The notes: generated by a model not told the origin, from the letters alone. Counted from the first letter of the stretch, positions 41,399 through 51,155 are shown. The stretch is 61,649 bases of DNA from Alistipes sp. (GCA_017505725.1 JAFVOR010000019.1:1-61649); one strand, 5' to 3'. A program made the numbers and translations.

Positions 41399-42580
41399 AT
41401 GAAGAAGATAATCTCATTCTCGCTGATGCTAATGGTTGGCCTTGTGCTTTCGCAGCTCCTGCCAATCTTTTTGGGGGAGACCTATGGCGAATTGAAGCAT
41501 ATGGTCGAGGTCGCACTCGGAATATGCTTGGCATTTATTATGATAAATGTGGGCCGAGAGTTCGAGATCGACAAGGCGAATGCGAAGATCTATGTCAAGG
41601 ATTACCTTGTGGCGATGTTGGCTGCAGCATTGCCTTGGATCTTCATCGCTGTCTACTACATCTTTGCAATCCTGCCATCAGATATGTGGGGTGAGGGTGA
41701 TGCCTGGAAGGAGTCTCTGCTATTGAGCCGTTTCGCTGCGCCTACATCGGCAGGAATACTATTCTCGATGTTGGCGGCGATGAAGTTGCAGAATAGTTGG
41801 ATATATCAGAAGGCTCAGACATTGGCTATATTCGACGACCTCGACACCATCATCCTGATGGTGCCGTTGCAGGTGGCAATGATTGGCGAGTTCAATTGGC
41901 AGATGTTGGCTATGCTGACCACCATTTTTGCACTATTCTTCGTGGGATGGCGCTATATGTCACGCCTCGATGTACCTCAAAATTGGTACGCTGTGTTCAC
42001 CTATGCGGTGCTCGTCTATGGCGCTACGCTCCTGATCTACACCGTTACCAAGCACTTCTTCGGAGATAAGGGAGCCATCCATATCGAGGTGCTTCTGCCA
42101 GCCTTTATATTCGGTATGATTATCCGATATCGACATATTGGGGGCAAGACCGAGGAGCGAATAACCTCTATTATATCCATCGTATTTATGTTGCTTGTGG
42201 GTATGAGTATGCCTCTCATCGATTTCAAGCAGTCGGGGGCAGAGTGTGATTCAGCTTCGCTGATATCCTCGATTCCGATGATGTCGGGAGGCGAGATTGC
42301 CCTCCACGTCTTGGTAGTGACACTCCTGTCGAATCTGGGTAAACTCGCACCTATGCTATTCTATCGTGACCACTCGCTTACCGAGCGATTGGCGCTCTCG
42401 GTCGGAATGTTTGCCCGTGGCGAGGTGGGAGCAGGTGTGATATTCATTGCACTTGGCTACAACATCGGAGGCCCGATACTCCTGATATCGGTCTTGACGC
42501 TGGTGCTTAACCTTATACTGACAGTCGGATTTGTCTATATAGTGAAATATCTGGCACTAAAACAAGAAAGAGTAGCATAA
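41399..42580 (+). CDS. Cation/proton antiporter (CPA family)
   Basis: A 393-aa inner-membrane protein with about twelve hydrophobic segments. Features of sodium/proton-exchanger-type antiporters are LAIFDDLDTIILMVPLQ, with the acidic pair expected at the ion site, and LSVGMFARGEVGAGVIFIAL near the C-terminus. There is no C-terminal RCK/TrkA domain, unlike the antiporter at 46525. The ion (Na+ or K+) is not determinable. The last codons lie in a hairpin shared with the converging rfbB gene. Confidence 0.85.
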   Translation: MKKIISFSLMLMVGLVLSQLLPIFLGETYGELKHMVEVALGICLAFIMINVGREFEIDKANAKIYVKDYLVAMLAAALPWIFIAVYYIFAILPSDMWGEGDAWKESLLLSRFAAPTSAGILFSMLAAMKLQNSWIYQKAQTLAIFDDLDTIILMVPLQVAMIGEFNWQMLAMLTTIFALFFVGWRYMSRLDVPQNWYAVFTYAVLVYGATLLIYTVTKHFFGDKGAIHIEVLLPAFIFGMIIRYRHIGGKTEERITSIISIVFMLLVGMSMPLIDFKQSGAECDSASLISSIPMMSGGEIALHVLVVTLLSNLGKLAPMLFYRDHSLTERLALSVGMFARGEVGAGVIFIALGYNIGGPILLISVLTLVLNLILTVGFVYIVKYLALKQERVA

Positions 42581-42597
42581 CGCTACTCTTTCTTGTT
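42561..42597. terminator. Bidirectional terminator formed from coding ends of two convergent genes
   Basis: A perfect 16-bp stem (AACAAGAAAGAGTAGC with its complement, 5-base loop). The antiporter stop (42578-42580) and the rfbB stop (42583-42585) sit in and beside the loop, so the final codons of both genes form the two arms. Confidence 0.9.
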
Positions 42598-43605
42598 TCT
42601 ATTCTCATTGAGATACCAGGCAACCGTTCGTCGTATGCCCTCCTCGAATTGCAACGATGGTCTCCATCCGAGTTCTCGTTGCAACTTCGATGAGTCGATG
42701 GCGTAGCGAAGGTCGTGACCTGCGCGGTCTGTCACATACGATATGAGTGGCAGTGAGTGTCCCTCCTCGTTCCCGAGCTGAAGGTCTACCTCCTTGATTA
42801 GCAGATGTATCAAGTCGATATTGCGCCACTCGTTGTTGCCGCCAATATTGTAGGTCTCGGCAACGCCTCCCTTGTGGAAGATGAGATCGATGGCGCGTGC
42901 GTGATCCTCGACATAGAGCCAGTCGCGTACATTCTCGCCCTTGCCATATACGGGCAGGGGCTTACCCTCGCAGATATTCTGGATGAATAGTGGTATAAGC
43001 TTCTCGGGGTATTGGTTTGGACCATAGTTGTTCGAGCAGTTCGATATGACGGTAGGCATTCCATAGGTGTCGTGGAAGGCGCGTACAAAGTGGTCGCTCG
43101 AGGCCTTCGATGCCGAATAAGGCGAGTGTGGCGCGTAGGGCGTATCCTCGCGGAACATTCCGCTACCTAACTCCAATGCTCCATATACCTCGTCGGTCGA
43201 GATGTGGTAGAAACGCTTGCCCTCGTAACGCTCGGGCAGACTCTCCCAATAGTGGTGTGCCGCCTGTAGTAGCGAGAGTGTACCAATAACATTGGTCTGC
43301 GCAAACTCAAACGGGTTGCTTATCGAGCGGTCAACGTGGCTCTCGGCTGCGAGGTGAATTATACCATCGATGCGATGCCCCTTCATCAGCGCCAGCACCG
43401 CCTCGAAATCGCAGATGTCCCCCTGCACGAAGGTGTAGTTACTGCACGACTCGACATCACGCAGATTGTCGAGATTGCCCGCATAGGTCAATTTGTCGAG
43501 GTTTACGATGTGGTAGTGCGGGTAGTGCGTAACAAAGTGACGCACCACGTGCGAGCCTATGAAGCCCGCTCCGCCCGTAATCAGAATATTGCGCTTTGCA
43601 GCCAT
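42583..43605 (-). CDS. rfbB: dTDP-glucose 4,6-dehydratase
   Basis: A 340-aa short-chain-dehydrogenase-type enzyme, second step of dTDP-L-rhamnose synthesis. The NAD-binding GGAGFIGSHVVRHF is at the N-terminus; the catalytic STDEVYG and YSASKASSDH motifs are present, as is NNYGPNQYPEKLIP. It is the last gene of the minus-strand rfbA-rfbC-rfbD-rfbB run, starting 4 bases after rfbD. Confidence 0.97.
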   Translation of the reverse strand: MAAKRNILITGGAGFIGSHVVRHFVTHYPHYHIVNLDKLTYAGNLDNLRDVESCSNYTFVQGDICDFEAVLALMKGHRIDGIIHLAAESHVDRSISNPFEFAQTNVIGTLSLLQAAHHYWESLPERYEGKRFYHISTDEVYGALELGSGMFREDTPYAPHSPYSASKASSDHFVRAFHDTYGMPTVISNCSNNYGPNQYPEKLIPLFIQNICEGKPLPVYGKGENVRDWLYVEDHARAIDLIFHKGGVAETYNIGGNNEWRNIDLIHLLIKEVDLQLGNEEGHSLPLISYVTDRAGHDLRYAIDSSKLQRELGWRPSLQFEEGIRRTVAWYLNENRNKKE

Positions 43606-43609
43606 ATAC

Positions 43610-44470
43610 TTATTGGTTGTTAAGTCGTTTTATGCACTTTGCGAGCGACTCCCTCCACTCGGGTATTGAGGTGTCGAATGTCGCCATAAACTTGCTCTTG
43701 TCGAGCACCGAGTATTGTGGGCGTGTCGCCTTTGTTGGGTATTCGGCTGTGGTGCAAGGGGCGACTTTACACTTGTCGCATCCACTCACTCTTGCAATTT
43801 CGGCAGCAAAATCGTACCACGAACACTCTCCAAGGTTGGAGTAGTGGTATGTGCCACACTCCTCTATCTTTCCCTCCTCGATTATGGCACAAATTGCTTC
43901 GGCAAGGTCGCCGGCGTATGTTGGCGTACCTATCTGGTCGGCAACTACGCGCACCTCATCTCGCGAGGCAAAGAGCGTGAGCATTGTCTTTAGGAAGTTG
44001 CGACCAAACTCCGAATAGAGCCACTGTGTACGCAGAATGATAGCCCGACACCCCGACTCTGCTACCGCCTGCTCACCCGCCCACTTGGTGCGACCATAGG
44101 CGTTGATTGGTGCGGGGGACGACTCCTCTGCATAGGGTGTTGTGGCTTTGCCATCGAAGATGTAGTCGGTGGAGATGTGGATGAGTGTGGCGTTGTGATG
44201 CTTGCACGCCTCGGCAAGCAGTGCCACAGCCCTGTGGTTTATGTTGTCGGCAATAGACTCCTCATCCTCTGCCAAATTGACCGCAGTGTAGGCCGCACAA
44301 TTGACCACCACATCGACCCCCTCGCGCGAGAAAAACGCCTCGATAGCCTCTGCTGAAACGATATTCAGCTCTTCGATATCAGTAAAGATGTAGCGGTGTC
44401 GGCTCTCGGCACTTGCCAAGCGCATTGCTCTTCCGAGCTGTCCGTTTCCGCCCGTTACCAATATCGTCAT
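43610..44470 (-). CDS. rfbD: dTDP-4-dehydrorhamnose reductase
   Basis: A 286-aa SDR enzyme, last step of dTDP-L-rhamnose synthesis. It has ILVTGGNGQLGRAM at the N-terminus, ISTDYIFDG, and the catalytic YGRTKWAGE. It begins 3 bases after the rfbC stop and ends 4 bases before rfbB. Confidence 0.96.
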   Translation of the reverse strand: MTILVTGGNGQLGRAMRLASAESRHRYIFTDIEELNIVSAEAIEAFFSREGVDVVVNCAAYTAVNLAEDEESIADNINHRAVALLAEACKHHNATLIHISTDYIFDGKATTPYAEESSPAPINAYGRTKWAGEQAVAESGCRAIILRTQWLYSEFGRNFLKTMLTLFASRDEVRVVADQIGTPTYAGDLAEAICAIIEEGKIEECGTYHYSNLGECSWYDFAAEIARVSGCDKCKVAPCTTAEYPTKATRPQYSVLDKSKFMATFDTSIPEWRESLAKCIKRLNNQ

Positions 44471-44473
44471 ATC

Positions 44474-45025
44474 CTACTCAGAAAGATTGTTACACTCGGC
44501 AAGGGTAGGGTAGTGCTTGTCCTTCTCCGAAAGGATAACCTTGTCGGTGGCCACTTGCCAATCGATGGCAAGCTCGGCATCGTTCCAAAGGATGCCACCC
44601 TCGCTATCGGGAGCGTAGTAGTTGTCACATTTGTACTCCATAACCGCCTCGTCGCTCAATACCGAGTAGCCGTGAGCAAACCCGTGCGGAATGAATAGTT
44701 GAAGGTGATTCTCGTCGGAGAGCTCCACCGCAATGTGTTTGCCGAAAGTTGGCGACGAGCGACGGATGTCGACCACGACATCGAGCACTCGTCCCTTGGT
44801 CACGCGCACCAACTTGCTCTGCGCGTGTGGTGGCAACTGAAAATGCAGACCTCGCACTACGCCATACGACGACTTCGCTTCGTTCTGCTGCACGAAGTGG
44901 ATGGGGCATACCTGTTCTGCGAAATCACGCTCGGTGAAGGCCTCGAAGAAGTAGCCTCGGTTGTCGGCGAATATGCGTGGCTCGATAATTACCACACCCT
45001 CGATATCTGTCTTTATGACCCTCAT
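44474..45025 (-). CDS. rfbC: dTDP-4-dehydrorhamnose 3,5-epimerase
   Basis: A 183-aa cupin epimerase. Conserved pieces are VIIEPRIFADNRGYFFEAF, VRGLHFQLPPHAQSKLVRV and FIPHGFAHGYSVLSDEA, with His in the RGLHFQ motif as the catalytic base. Its ATG overlaps the rfbA stop by one base (TAATG), which points to translational coupling. Confidence 0.97.
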   Translation of the reverse strand: MRVIKTDIEGVVIIEPRIFADNRGYFFEAFTERDFAEQVCPIHFVQQNEAKSSYGVVRGLHFQLPPHAQSKLVRVTKGRVLDVVVDIRRSSPTFGKHIAVELSDENHLQLFIPHGFAHGYSVLSDEAVMEYKCDNYYAPDSEGGILWNDAELAIDWQVATDKVILSEKDKHYPTLAECNNLSE

Positions 45026-45906
45026 TATCCCCTCTTTTTTACGAGATTTATCATATACTCTCCGTAGCGGTTGCGCTTCATAGGCTCGGCCAGACGGAGC
45101 AGATCCTCATCCGAAATCCACCCCTTGCGCCACGCAATCTCCTCGAGACACGCCACCTGTACCCCCTGACGCTTCTCGATCACCTCGATGAAGCTCGATG
45201 CGTCGTACAACGATTCGTAGGTGCCTGTGTCGAGCCAAGCAAAGCCTCGGCCCATTATCTGCAGTGCCAACTCGCCACTCTCGAGGAATGCCTCGTTGAC
45301 CGATGTTATCTCCAACTCGCCACGAGCCGATGGCTTCACCCCCTTTGCCACCTCGACCACCTTGTTGGGGTAGAAGTAGAGTCCCACTACGGCATAGTCC
45401 GACTTTGGCTCTGCGGGTTTCTCGACTATGGAGAGGGGCTTGCCCTCGCCATCTATCTCCACTACACCAAAGCGCGAAGGGTCAGGTACAGCGTAACCGA
45501 ATATGGTCGCCTTATGTTCCCTCTCGGCTGTCTCGACAGCCTTCTGAAGCATACCCGAGAAGCCCTGTCCGTAGAAGATGTTGTCGCCCAAAACCATACA
45601 CACCGAGTCGTCGCCTATGAACTCCTCGCCAATGATGAATGCTTGCGCCAAACCATCGGGCGAAGGCTGCTCGGCATACTCGAAGCGCACACCATACTCC
45701 GTGCCATCGCCCAGCAGGCGACGGAATGCAGGCAAGTCGTGAGGTGTCGAGATAATCAAAATCTCACGAATGCCAGCCAACATCAGGACCGAGATAGGGT
45801 AGTATATCATCGGCTTGTCGTATATCGGCAGCAACTGTTTGCTTATCCCTTTGGTGATGGGGTAGAGTCGTGTTCCGCTTCCCCCGGCGAGCACAATTCC
45901 CTTCAT
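45025..45906 (-). CDS. rfbA: Glucose-1-phosphate thymidylyltransferase
   Basis: A 293-aa nucleotidyltransferase, first step of dTDP-L-rhamnose synthesis. The signature [22 protein letters not shown] starts at residue 6; [12 protein letters not shown] and the C-terminal [14 protein letters not shown] also match. It follows the UpxY-like gene across a heptamer tandem repeat of about 55 bases. Confidence 0.97.
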   Translation of the reverse strand: MKGIVLAGGSGTRLYPITKGISKQLLPIYDKPMIYYPISVLMLAGIREILIISTPHDLPAFRRLLGDGTEYGVRFEYAEQPSPDGLAQAFIIGEEFIGDDSVCMVLGDNIFYGQGFSGMLQKAVETAEREHKATIFGYAVPDPSRFGVVEIDGEGKPLSIVEKPAEPKSDYAVVGLYFYPNKVVEVAKGVKPSARGELEITSVNEAFLESGELALQIMGRGFAWLDTGTYESLYDASSFIEVIEKRQGVQVACLEEIAWRKGWISDEDLLRLAEPMKRNRYGEYMINLVKKRG

Positions 45907-45923
45907 ATCTTTTGGTTAATTAA

Positions 45924-45977
45924 ATTCTCAACTCTCAACTCTCAATTCTCAACTCTCAATTCTCAACTCTCAACTCT
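45924..45977 (-). repeat. Heptamer tandem repeat (ACTCTCA/ATTCTCA) between upxY-like gene and rfbA
   Basis: Seven heptamers in the order ATTCTCA, ACTCTCA, ACTCTCA, ATTCTCA, ACTCTCA, ATTCTCA, ACTCTCA, then ACTCT. It overlaps the last codons and stop of the UpxY-like gene. Same unit as 41344-41371. Confidence 0.92.
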
Positions 45978-46505
45978 TTCGATATCTTCGGCCTTGATGC
46001 CCGATACCGAGACTGCAATCAGCCCCTCGATGGCCACCACAAAGCGTTTCGAGCGTTTGCCCTCAATCTTGAGCAGTACACCCTCGCGACCGATTAGCGA
46101 GCCTTTGGTTATGCGTACTCGCTCGCCCACCTCGAAGCGACTCTCCTCGCCCACGAGAAACTCGGCATCCTCCACCTCGTTGCAGATGGCGATAAACTGC
46201 TCCATCTGCTCGGCAGGTACCTCGATAGGCACATTGCGCCCTCCGATTGGTTGAGTTATGTAGTGCAAGTAGGGTATCTTCTCCTTTGCCTCCTGCACAA
46301 CCTCGCGCTCACCGCATACAAAGATGAGGTCGCGCACTACGGGTACCATATCGCTCTTGATGCGTCGCCCAACTCGGGTAGTACGCTTGCACATCGGTAC
46401 GAAGCTCTCGATTTTCTGCACCTCGAGCAGTCGCTGTGCCATAAGGTTGCGCCCGTATGTCGCCCGCATCGCAAACCAATTGCGATCAGTTTTGACAGAT
46501 ACCAT
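45963..46505 (-). CDS. UpxY-like NusG-family transcription antiterminator
   Basis: A 180-aa NusG paralogue. The NGN domain starts RNWFAMRATYGRN, and the KOW motif FEVGERVRITKGSLIGREG lies near residues 120-140. In Bacteroides, UpxY proteins are encoded first in capsule operons and let polymerase read through the leader; its position just upstream of rfbACDB fits that role. No UpxZ partner and no flippase or polymerase gene is present here. The ATG at 46505 is used, since the TTG at 46520 precedes the promoter box. The last codons and stop are written in heptamer-repeat sequence. Confidence 0.85.
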   Translation of the reverse strand: MVSVKTDRNWFAMRATYGRNLMAQRLLEVQKIESFVPMCKRTTRVGRRIKSDMVPVVRDLIFVCGEREVVQEAKEKIPYLHYITQPIGGRNVPIEVPAEQMEQFIAICNEVEDAEFLVGEESRFEVGERVRITKGSLIGREGVLLKIEGKRSKRFVVAIEGLIAVSVSGIKAEDIERVES

Positions 46506-46509
46506 AATG

Positions 46510-46517
46510 CAAATATA
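46510..46517 (-). promoter_or_regulatory. -7 box for the UpxY-like gene
   Basis: TATATTTG on the minus strand, four bases before the ATG; the mRNA may be leaderless or this gene may be read from upstream. Confidence 0.5.
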
Positions 46518-46524
46518 CAAAAAA

Positions 46525-48015
46525 TTATTTGAACGAGATAATATCCTCTACGCCATACTCCTTGTATTGGTCTGCCAACTCGTCGTTGCGGTCGGATAGA
46601 ATGAGCAACTTGTCGCTTATGTGCAACTCTGCACCTCCCTTAGGCACAAAGTAGTCGCCGTCACGGCACACCATCACCACAAGGGTGTTGTCGGGCAGTG
46701 CCACCTTGTTGAGGGTGTTGCCACTCGAGAGCATCTGCTCGGTGACAGCAATCTCTGTGAAGGCGGACTTCATCTTGTCCTGCAGAGCGTCGCCGAACTT
46801 GCTCTCCTTCTCGGCGTATGCCAACCCAAGTACATTCGCCATACTGCTTACGGTAGTGCCCTGTGCTATGAGCGAAATGATGGTCATCACGAATACGACA
46901 TTGAATATCAGCTCGGCATTCTCTATCTCTGCCACCCACGGATATGTGGCAAAGATGATAGGTACAGCACCTCGCAACCCCACCCACGAGATGTAGAGTC
47001 GAGCCTTGGTGGAGAGTTTGCGGAACGGGGCCAGACAGACGAATGTCGCCAATGGTCGTGCTACGAGTGTGAGGAATGTGCCAGCCATAAGGGCTAAAAT
47101 CAACACGCTGGGTCTGATCGCCTTGTCGAGGTTGACCAGCAGACCGAGCATCAAAAACATTACAATCTGGAACAACCAGGTGATTCCGTCGAAGAAGGTG
47201 TTGACGGTGCGCTTGTTGGCCATCTTGTTGTTGCCCACAATCAGACCTGCGATGTAGACCGCCAAGTAGCCATTGCCATTGATGAGCGATGTGAACGAGA
47301 ATGTGAAGAATACGCACGCCAGCAGCAACACCGAGTAGAGTGATGCGTTGTCGATGTTTATCTTGTTCATCACCCACACCGACAAGCGACCAAAGAGGTA
47401 GCCTGCGAATGCACCCACAGCCATCTGCACCACAAACATAAGGATGGTGCTTCCAACGCTGATATCCTCGCCTTCACCTCCGAGCATTCGCACAAGGAGT
47501 ATTACGAGAATATATGCCATAGGGTCGTTCGAGCCGCTCTCCAACTCGAGTAGTGGGCGCAGATTCTCCTTCAGACCCTGTCGGCGGGTACGCAGAATCG
47601 AAAAGACCGATGCCGAGTCTGTCGAGGAGATGGTCGATGCCAGGAGGAGCGACAGAGGAAATGACAACTCCACGCCTATGAGTGGCGATACAAAGTAGAC
47701 GAATGTTCCCAAGAGTAGGGCAGTCATCAAGACTCCAGCTGTGGCGAGTGTGATGCCTTCGGCCATAATGGGGCGAATCTCCGAGAATTTGGTGTCCATA
47801 CCACCCGAGAAGAGGATGATGCAGAGTGCGAGCATTCCGATAAATTGTGTGAGCTCGGGCGAGTTGAACGATAGGATGTCGTATCCGAAGAAGAGTCCGA
47901 CTGCAAGGAATAGCAACAATGCCGGGGCATTGAAACGATATGCCACCTTGCCAGCCATTACAGCCACAAAGAGAAGGATTGCTCCGATGAGTAGGAAATG
48001 TTCTGCATTTATCAT
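46525..48015 (-). CDS. Potassium/proton antiporter (NhaP2/CvrA-like, CPA1 family)
   Basis: A 496-aa inner-membrane antiporter with about twelve helices, including LLLASTISSTDSASVFSILR and LRPLLELESGSNDPMAYIL, the family's ion-binding region. A cytoplasmic C-terminal RCK_C/TrkA-C-like regulatory domain starts at about residue 405 (TEIAVTEQMLSSGNTL through LLILSDRNDELADQY). It would export K+ and help control pH or turgor. It lies 21 bases after pldA in the same direction. Confidence 0.9.
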   Translation of the reverse strand: MINAEHFLLIGAILLFVAVMAGKVAYRFNAPALLLFLAVGLFFGYDILSFNSPELTQFIGMLALCIILFSGGMDTKFSEIRPIMAEGITLATAGVLMTALLLGTFVYFVSPLIGVELSFPLSLLLASTISSTDSASVFSILRTRRQGLKENLRPLLELESGSNDPMAYILVILLVRMLGGEGEDISVGSTILMFVVQMAVGAFAGYLFGRLSVWVMNKINIDNASLYSVLLLACVFFTFSFTSLINGNGYLAVYIAGLIVGNNKMANKRTVNTFFDGITWLFQIVMFLMLGLLVNLDKAIRPSVLILALMAGTFLTLVARPLATFVCLAPFRKLSTKARLYISWVGLRGAVPIIFATYPWVAEIENAELIFNVVFVMTIISLIAQGTTVSSMANVLGLAYAEKESKFGDALQDKMKSAFTEIAVTEQMLSSGNTLNKVALPDNTLVVMVCRDGDYFVPKGGAELHISDKLLILSDRNDELADQYKEYGVEDIISFK

Positions 48016-48036
48016 AGTTGAGGTGACGGTCTCTTG

Positions 48037-48843
48037 TTAATAAAGGTTTATCTTGTTGTTTGTGAGCGAAAAGCCTATTCGGATCTTTGAGGCTCGACGA
48101 TTGTAGTCGATCATTGTCTCTCCATATCCGTAGCAGTACTGCACAAAGAGCGCAGGTAGCCAGTCTCCTCGCTTTGCCATACGCCACGAAGCCTCCATCT
48201 GCACATTGTAGCGTGCGAAGGTGATGGTGGGGTTGACGAGTGCTGTGACCGCAAAACGGTCGTTGCGAGTGCGGAATGTGCCCCACAACTGCATTATGCC
48301 ACGATAGTGGAAATATCGCTCGATATTTTCGCGATCGTAGTAGCCAAACCACGCGCGGGCACCCAAGTGCCAATTCGGATGTGGCTCGTAGAGACACGCT
48401 GCGGTGGCGTAGTTGAACGAACGAGAGACTTCGGCATTGAGTCCGTTCGATTCGTGCTCGATGCCGAAGAGCATCCTCACTTGTGGACTTACTCGCCACG
48501 CGACCCAAAACCCCGGGCTGTAGGCGGTCTCACGGAACGGACACGACTCCTGATAGATATCCCATATACTGCGCTGGGTGTAGGTTGCAAAGATGTCGAC
48601 ATTGTTGCCTATGTGCCATAGTCGCATAGCCAAGCTGAGCTGAAACTTAACATCCGAGGTGTATTGCGATACGGGAGCATTGGTGGCAAATCCTGTAGCC
48701 AAATAGTTCTGCTTCCACATACCGATGACGGGGTATTCGCTCTGTTTTTTCTGGCGATTATTGACGATAATAAGCGAGTCGTTCTGCTTTGCAGATAGAG
48801 CAAAACAGAACAGACAAGCCACTATGGTCAATATTTTTCTCAT
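48037..48843 (-). CDS. pldA: Outer-membrane phospholipase A (OMPLA)
   Basis: A 268-aa outer-membrane beta barrel with a signal peptide (about 1-18). The OMPLA active site is kept with exact spacing: His130 and Ser132 in EHESNG, and Asn144 in SRSFN, matching the His-x-Ser-(11)-Asn spacing of E. coli PldA. The upstream ATYTQRSIWDIY and FRETAYSPGF motifs also match. It would hydrolyse outer-leaflet phospholipids and so help maintain lipid asymmetry. It is 13 bases downstream of the TonB-like gene. Confidence 0.9.
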   Translation of the reverse strand: MRKILTIVACLFCFALSAKQNDSLIIVNNRQKKQSEYPVIGMWKQNYLATGFATNAPVSQYTSDVKFQLSLAMRLWHIGNNVDIFATYTQRSIWDIYQESCPFRETAYSPGFWVAWRVSPQVRMLFGIEHESNGLNAEVSRSFNYATAACLYEPHPNWHLGARAWFGYYDRENIERYFHYRGIMQLWGTFRTRNDRFAVTALVNPTITFARYNVQMEASWRMAKRGDWLPALFVQYCYGYGETMIDYNRRASKIRIGFSLTNNKINLY

Positions 48844-48856
48844 TCTATCCTTGCCG

Positions 48857-49672
48857 TTATTGTGGGATGAAGATGTAGGTTATCGTTCCCTGTTGCTTGG
48901 CTGGTGCATTGGTGTTGATGTCGAAGGTGGAGTTGAGTGCCGATGTGCGAGCAGTCTCTCGCATACACTCGTCGCCTCCGCTGGTCACAACTGCCGAAAT
49001 CACCTTGCCGCTTTGGTTTATTACTGCCGATACAATAACCTCGCCACCACCCTCACAACGATAGGCAGGTTTTACCAAGTGGCGGCTATATCTTACCGGA
49101 TTTTTGAAAGAGAAGCTCACTGTGACACTCCCCTTGCGCTTGCTATCCTTCTTCTCCTTGCCTCCGCTGGTTGTTGGCTTGTTCTTGCCTATGGCGTTTG
49201 CTTCGCGCAGCCCTCGCTCGTAGGCCTCACGATTGGCCTGTATCTCACGCTCGGTAGCCTCGGCCGAGGAGTTTAGTTCGGCAGTGTTGGTGTTTTTGTC
49301 ATCTTCGAGATTCTCGTTCAGTGCATTCTCGTTTGACGAGAGGTTACGTATGGAGTTCCAGTCGATGTCGCTCTGCTTGCGTCGAATCTCCTCTTCGAGG
49401 CGGTCACGCTCCTTTTCGAGCAGCTCTACGGTGCTCATATCGATGTAGATGGTGTCGGGAGCAACTCGCTTTGAAGGACCAATCTTGGCTAACACAAAGA
49501 TGATAGCAATTGTCAAAAAGGCTATGATTGTCACGCACAGTCCAATGCGGTTGTCGTAGACCCAGTTGATGGGGTCTTCGCGACGGTCGTCGAAAGGTAA
49601 TCGCAACCTCGGTTGACGGGGCTTTCGAGGTTGTGTCGGACGATTTTGTGGGCTCTTTGGTGGCTGTTCCAT
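48857..49672 (-). CDS. TonB-like energy-transducer protein
   Basis: A 271-aa protein: proline/arginine-rich cytoplasmic tail (1-35), one membrane helix (about 43-62), a charged coiled-coil periplasmic linker (about 80-165), and a C-terminal TonB-like domain (about 190-271, [22 protein letters not shown]). This matches the architecture of Bacteroidetes TonB-family proteins, which link the proton gradient to outer-membrane receptors; no ExbB/ExbD gene is adjacent. The ATG at 49672 is used; the 58 codons upstream in frame overlap the divergent promoters. First gene of the minus-strand run with pldA and the antiporter. Confidence 0.82.
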   Translation of the reverse strand: MEQPPKSPQNRPTQPRKPRQPRLRLPFDDRREDPINWVYDNRIGLCVTIIAFLTIAIIFVLAKIGPSKRVAPDTIYIDMSTVELLEKERDRLEEEIRRKQSDIDWNSIRNLSSNENALNENLEDDKNTNTAELNSSAEATEREIQANREAYERGLREANAIGKNKPTTSGGKEKKDSKRKGSVTVSFSFKNPVRYSRHLVKPAYRCEGGGEVIVSAVINQSGKVISAVVTSGGDECMRETARTSALNSTFDINTNAPAKQQGTITYIFIPQ

Positions 49673-49693
49673 TGTGTTGTGTAAATTCAGTCG

Positions 49694-49701
49694 CAAATTT
49701 A
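49694..49701 (-). promoter_or_regulatory. -7 box for the TonB-like gene
   Basis: TAAATTTG on the minus strand, 21 bases before the ATG. Confidence 0.55.
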
Positions 49702-49723
49702 ATAAATTTAACGAAAAAAATAC

Positions 49724-49731
49724 TATCTTTG
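49724..49731 (+). promoter_or_regulatory. -7 box for lpxC-fabZ
   Basis: TATCTTTG, 38 bases before the ATG. It diverges from the promoter of the TonB-like gene. Confidence 0.65.
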
Positions 49732-49769
49732 TGGTGATTATACTTACACTTTTGCGGAAAACCAATATT

Positions 49770-51155
49770 ATGTCGGCAAAACAGAATACACTTGGTGGCT
49801 CAATCACCTTTTCGGGTAAGGGACTCCATACGGGCAAGCAGGTCACAATGACCGCGAATCCTGCGCCCGAGAATCACGGAATAGTCTTTCGTCGTGTAGA
49901 TATCGAGGGCGCACCTATGGTGCCGGCCTTGTGCGATTATGTGGTGGACACCTCGCGTGGTACAACCATTGCCAAGGGCGAGGCGCGTGTCAGCACTATC
50001 GAGCACATTATGTCCGCCTTGTGGACTCTTGGTGTCGATAACGCCTTGATCGATATTGATGCCCCCGAAACTCCAATTATGGATGGCTCGGCCCGCGAGT
50101 ACGCTGCCGAGATTTTGCGCGTGGGCGTGGTTGAGCAGTCGGCTCAGCGTCGCTATTACGAAGTTACCGAGAAACAGGTCTATGCCATCACCGAGAAGGG
50201 TGTGATGCTCGCTATCTATCCGAGCGAGGAGTACACCGCCTCGGTACATATCGACTTCAACTCGAAGATTATCGGCAACCAATACGCCACATTTACCCCC
50301 GAGGACAACTACTCCGAGAAGATTGCTCCAAACCGCACCTTCGTCTTCTTGCACGAGATTGAGGCTTTGGCAGCAATGGGATTGGTCAAGGGTGGTGATG
50401 TCGACAATGCTATTGTGATTGTCGAAAATCCTGTCACCGACGAGCAACTCGAGCGTCTTTCGTTGCTCTTCAACAAAAAGGATATCCGTGTTACGGGTGG
50501 CTATCTGAACAATCTCGAGTTGCGAGCTTCGAACGAGATGGCACGCCACAAGTTGCTCGACTTGCTCGGCGACTTTGCTCTGCTTGGTGTGCGTATCAAG
50601 GGCAGCGTTATGGCAACCCGACCTGGTCACTATGCCAATACCGAGTTTATGAAGCAGCTCCGTGCGTCGATTCGTCGCGAGGGTGTCAAGCCTCGCTTCA
50701 AGTACGATGCCCGCAAGGCTCCGCTCTACGATATCAACGATATCAAACGAATGTTGCCACATCGTGCGCCATTCTTGCTGGTCGACAGAGTCTACCATCT
50801 GGACGAGAACTCGGTGGCGGGTATCAAGCAGGTTACCTTCAACGAGCCATTCTTCCAGGGCCACTTCCCGAACGAGCCTATTATGCCGGGTGTGCTGATT
50901 GTGGAGGCTATGGCGCAGTGTAGCGGCATCTATGTGATGAGCAAGGTCGATAACCCTGAGGAGTACTCGACCTACTTCCTTCGCATCGACAATGTCCGTT
51001 TCCGCCAAAAGGTTGTGCCGGGCGACACTATGCAGATCGAGTGCGAGATTGTATCGCCTTCGTCGCGCAAGATTTCGCAGGTTGAGTGTAAGGTCTTTGT
51101 GGGTGATACCCTCGCTTGCGAGGCTACGCTCCTGCTCCAGATTGCAAAGAAATAG
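49770..51155 (+). CDS. lpxC: Bifunctional LpxC-FabZ: UDP-acyl-GlcNAc deacetylase / hydroxyacyl-ACP dehydratase
   Basis: A 461-aa fusion typical of Bacteroidetes. Residues about 1-310 are LpxC, the first committed step of lipid A synthesis, with zinc ligands in [10 protein letters not shown] and [12 protein letters not shown]. Residues about 320-461 are FabZ, a fatty-acid dehydratase, with [33 protein letters not shown] and LIVEAMAQ. The ATG at 49770 fits the family start [10 protein letters not shown]; upstream codons overlap the promoter. lpxA follows after 99 bases. Confidence 0.96.
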   Translation: MSAKQNTLGGSITFSGKGLHTGKQVTMTANPAPENHGIVFRRVDIEGAPMVPALCDYVVDTSRGTTIAKGEARVSTIEHIMSALWTLGVDNALIDIDAPETPIMDGSAREYAAEILRVGVVEQSAQRRYYEVTEKQVYAITEKGVMLAIYPSEEYTASVHIDFNSKIIGNQYATFTPEDNYSEKIAPNRTFVFLHEIEALAAMGLVKGGDVDNAIVIVENPVTDEQLERLSLLFNKKDIRVTGGYLNNLELRASNEMARHKLLDLLGDFALLGVRIKGSVMATRPGHYANTEFMKQLRASIRREGVKPRFKYDARKAPLYDINDIKRMLPHRAPFLLVDRVYHLDENSVAGIKQVTFNEPFFQGHFPNEPIMPGVLIVEAMAQCSGIYVMSKVDNPEEYSTYFLRIDNVRFRQKVVPGDTMQIECEIVSPSSRKISQVECKVFVGDTLACEATLLLQIAKK

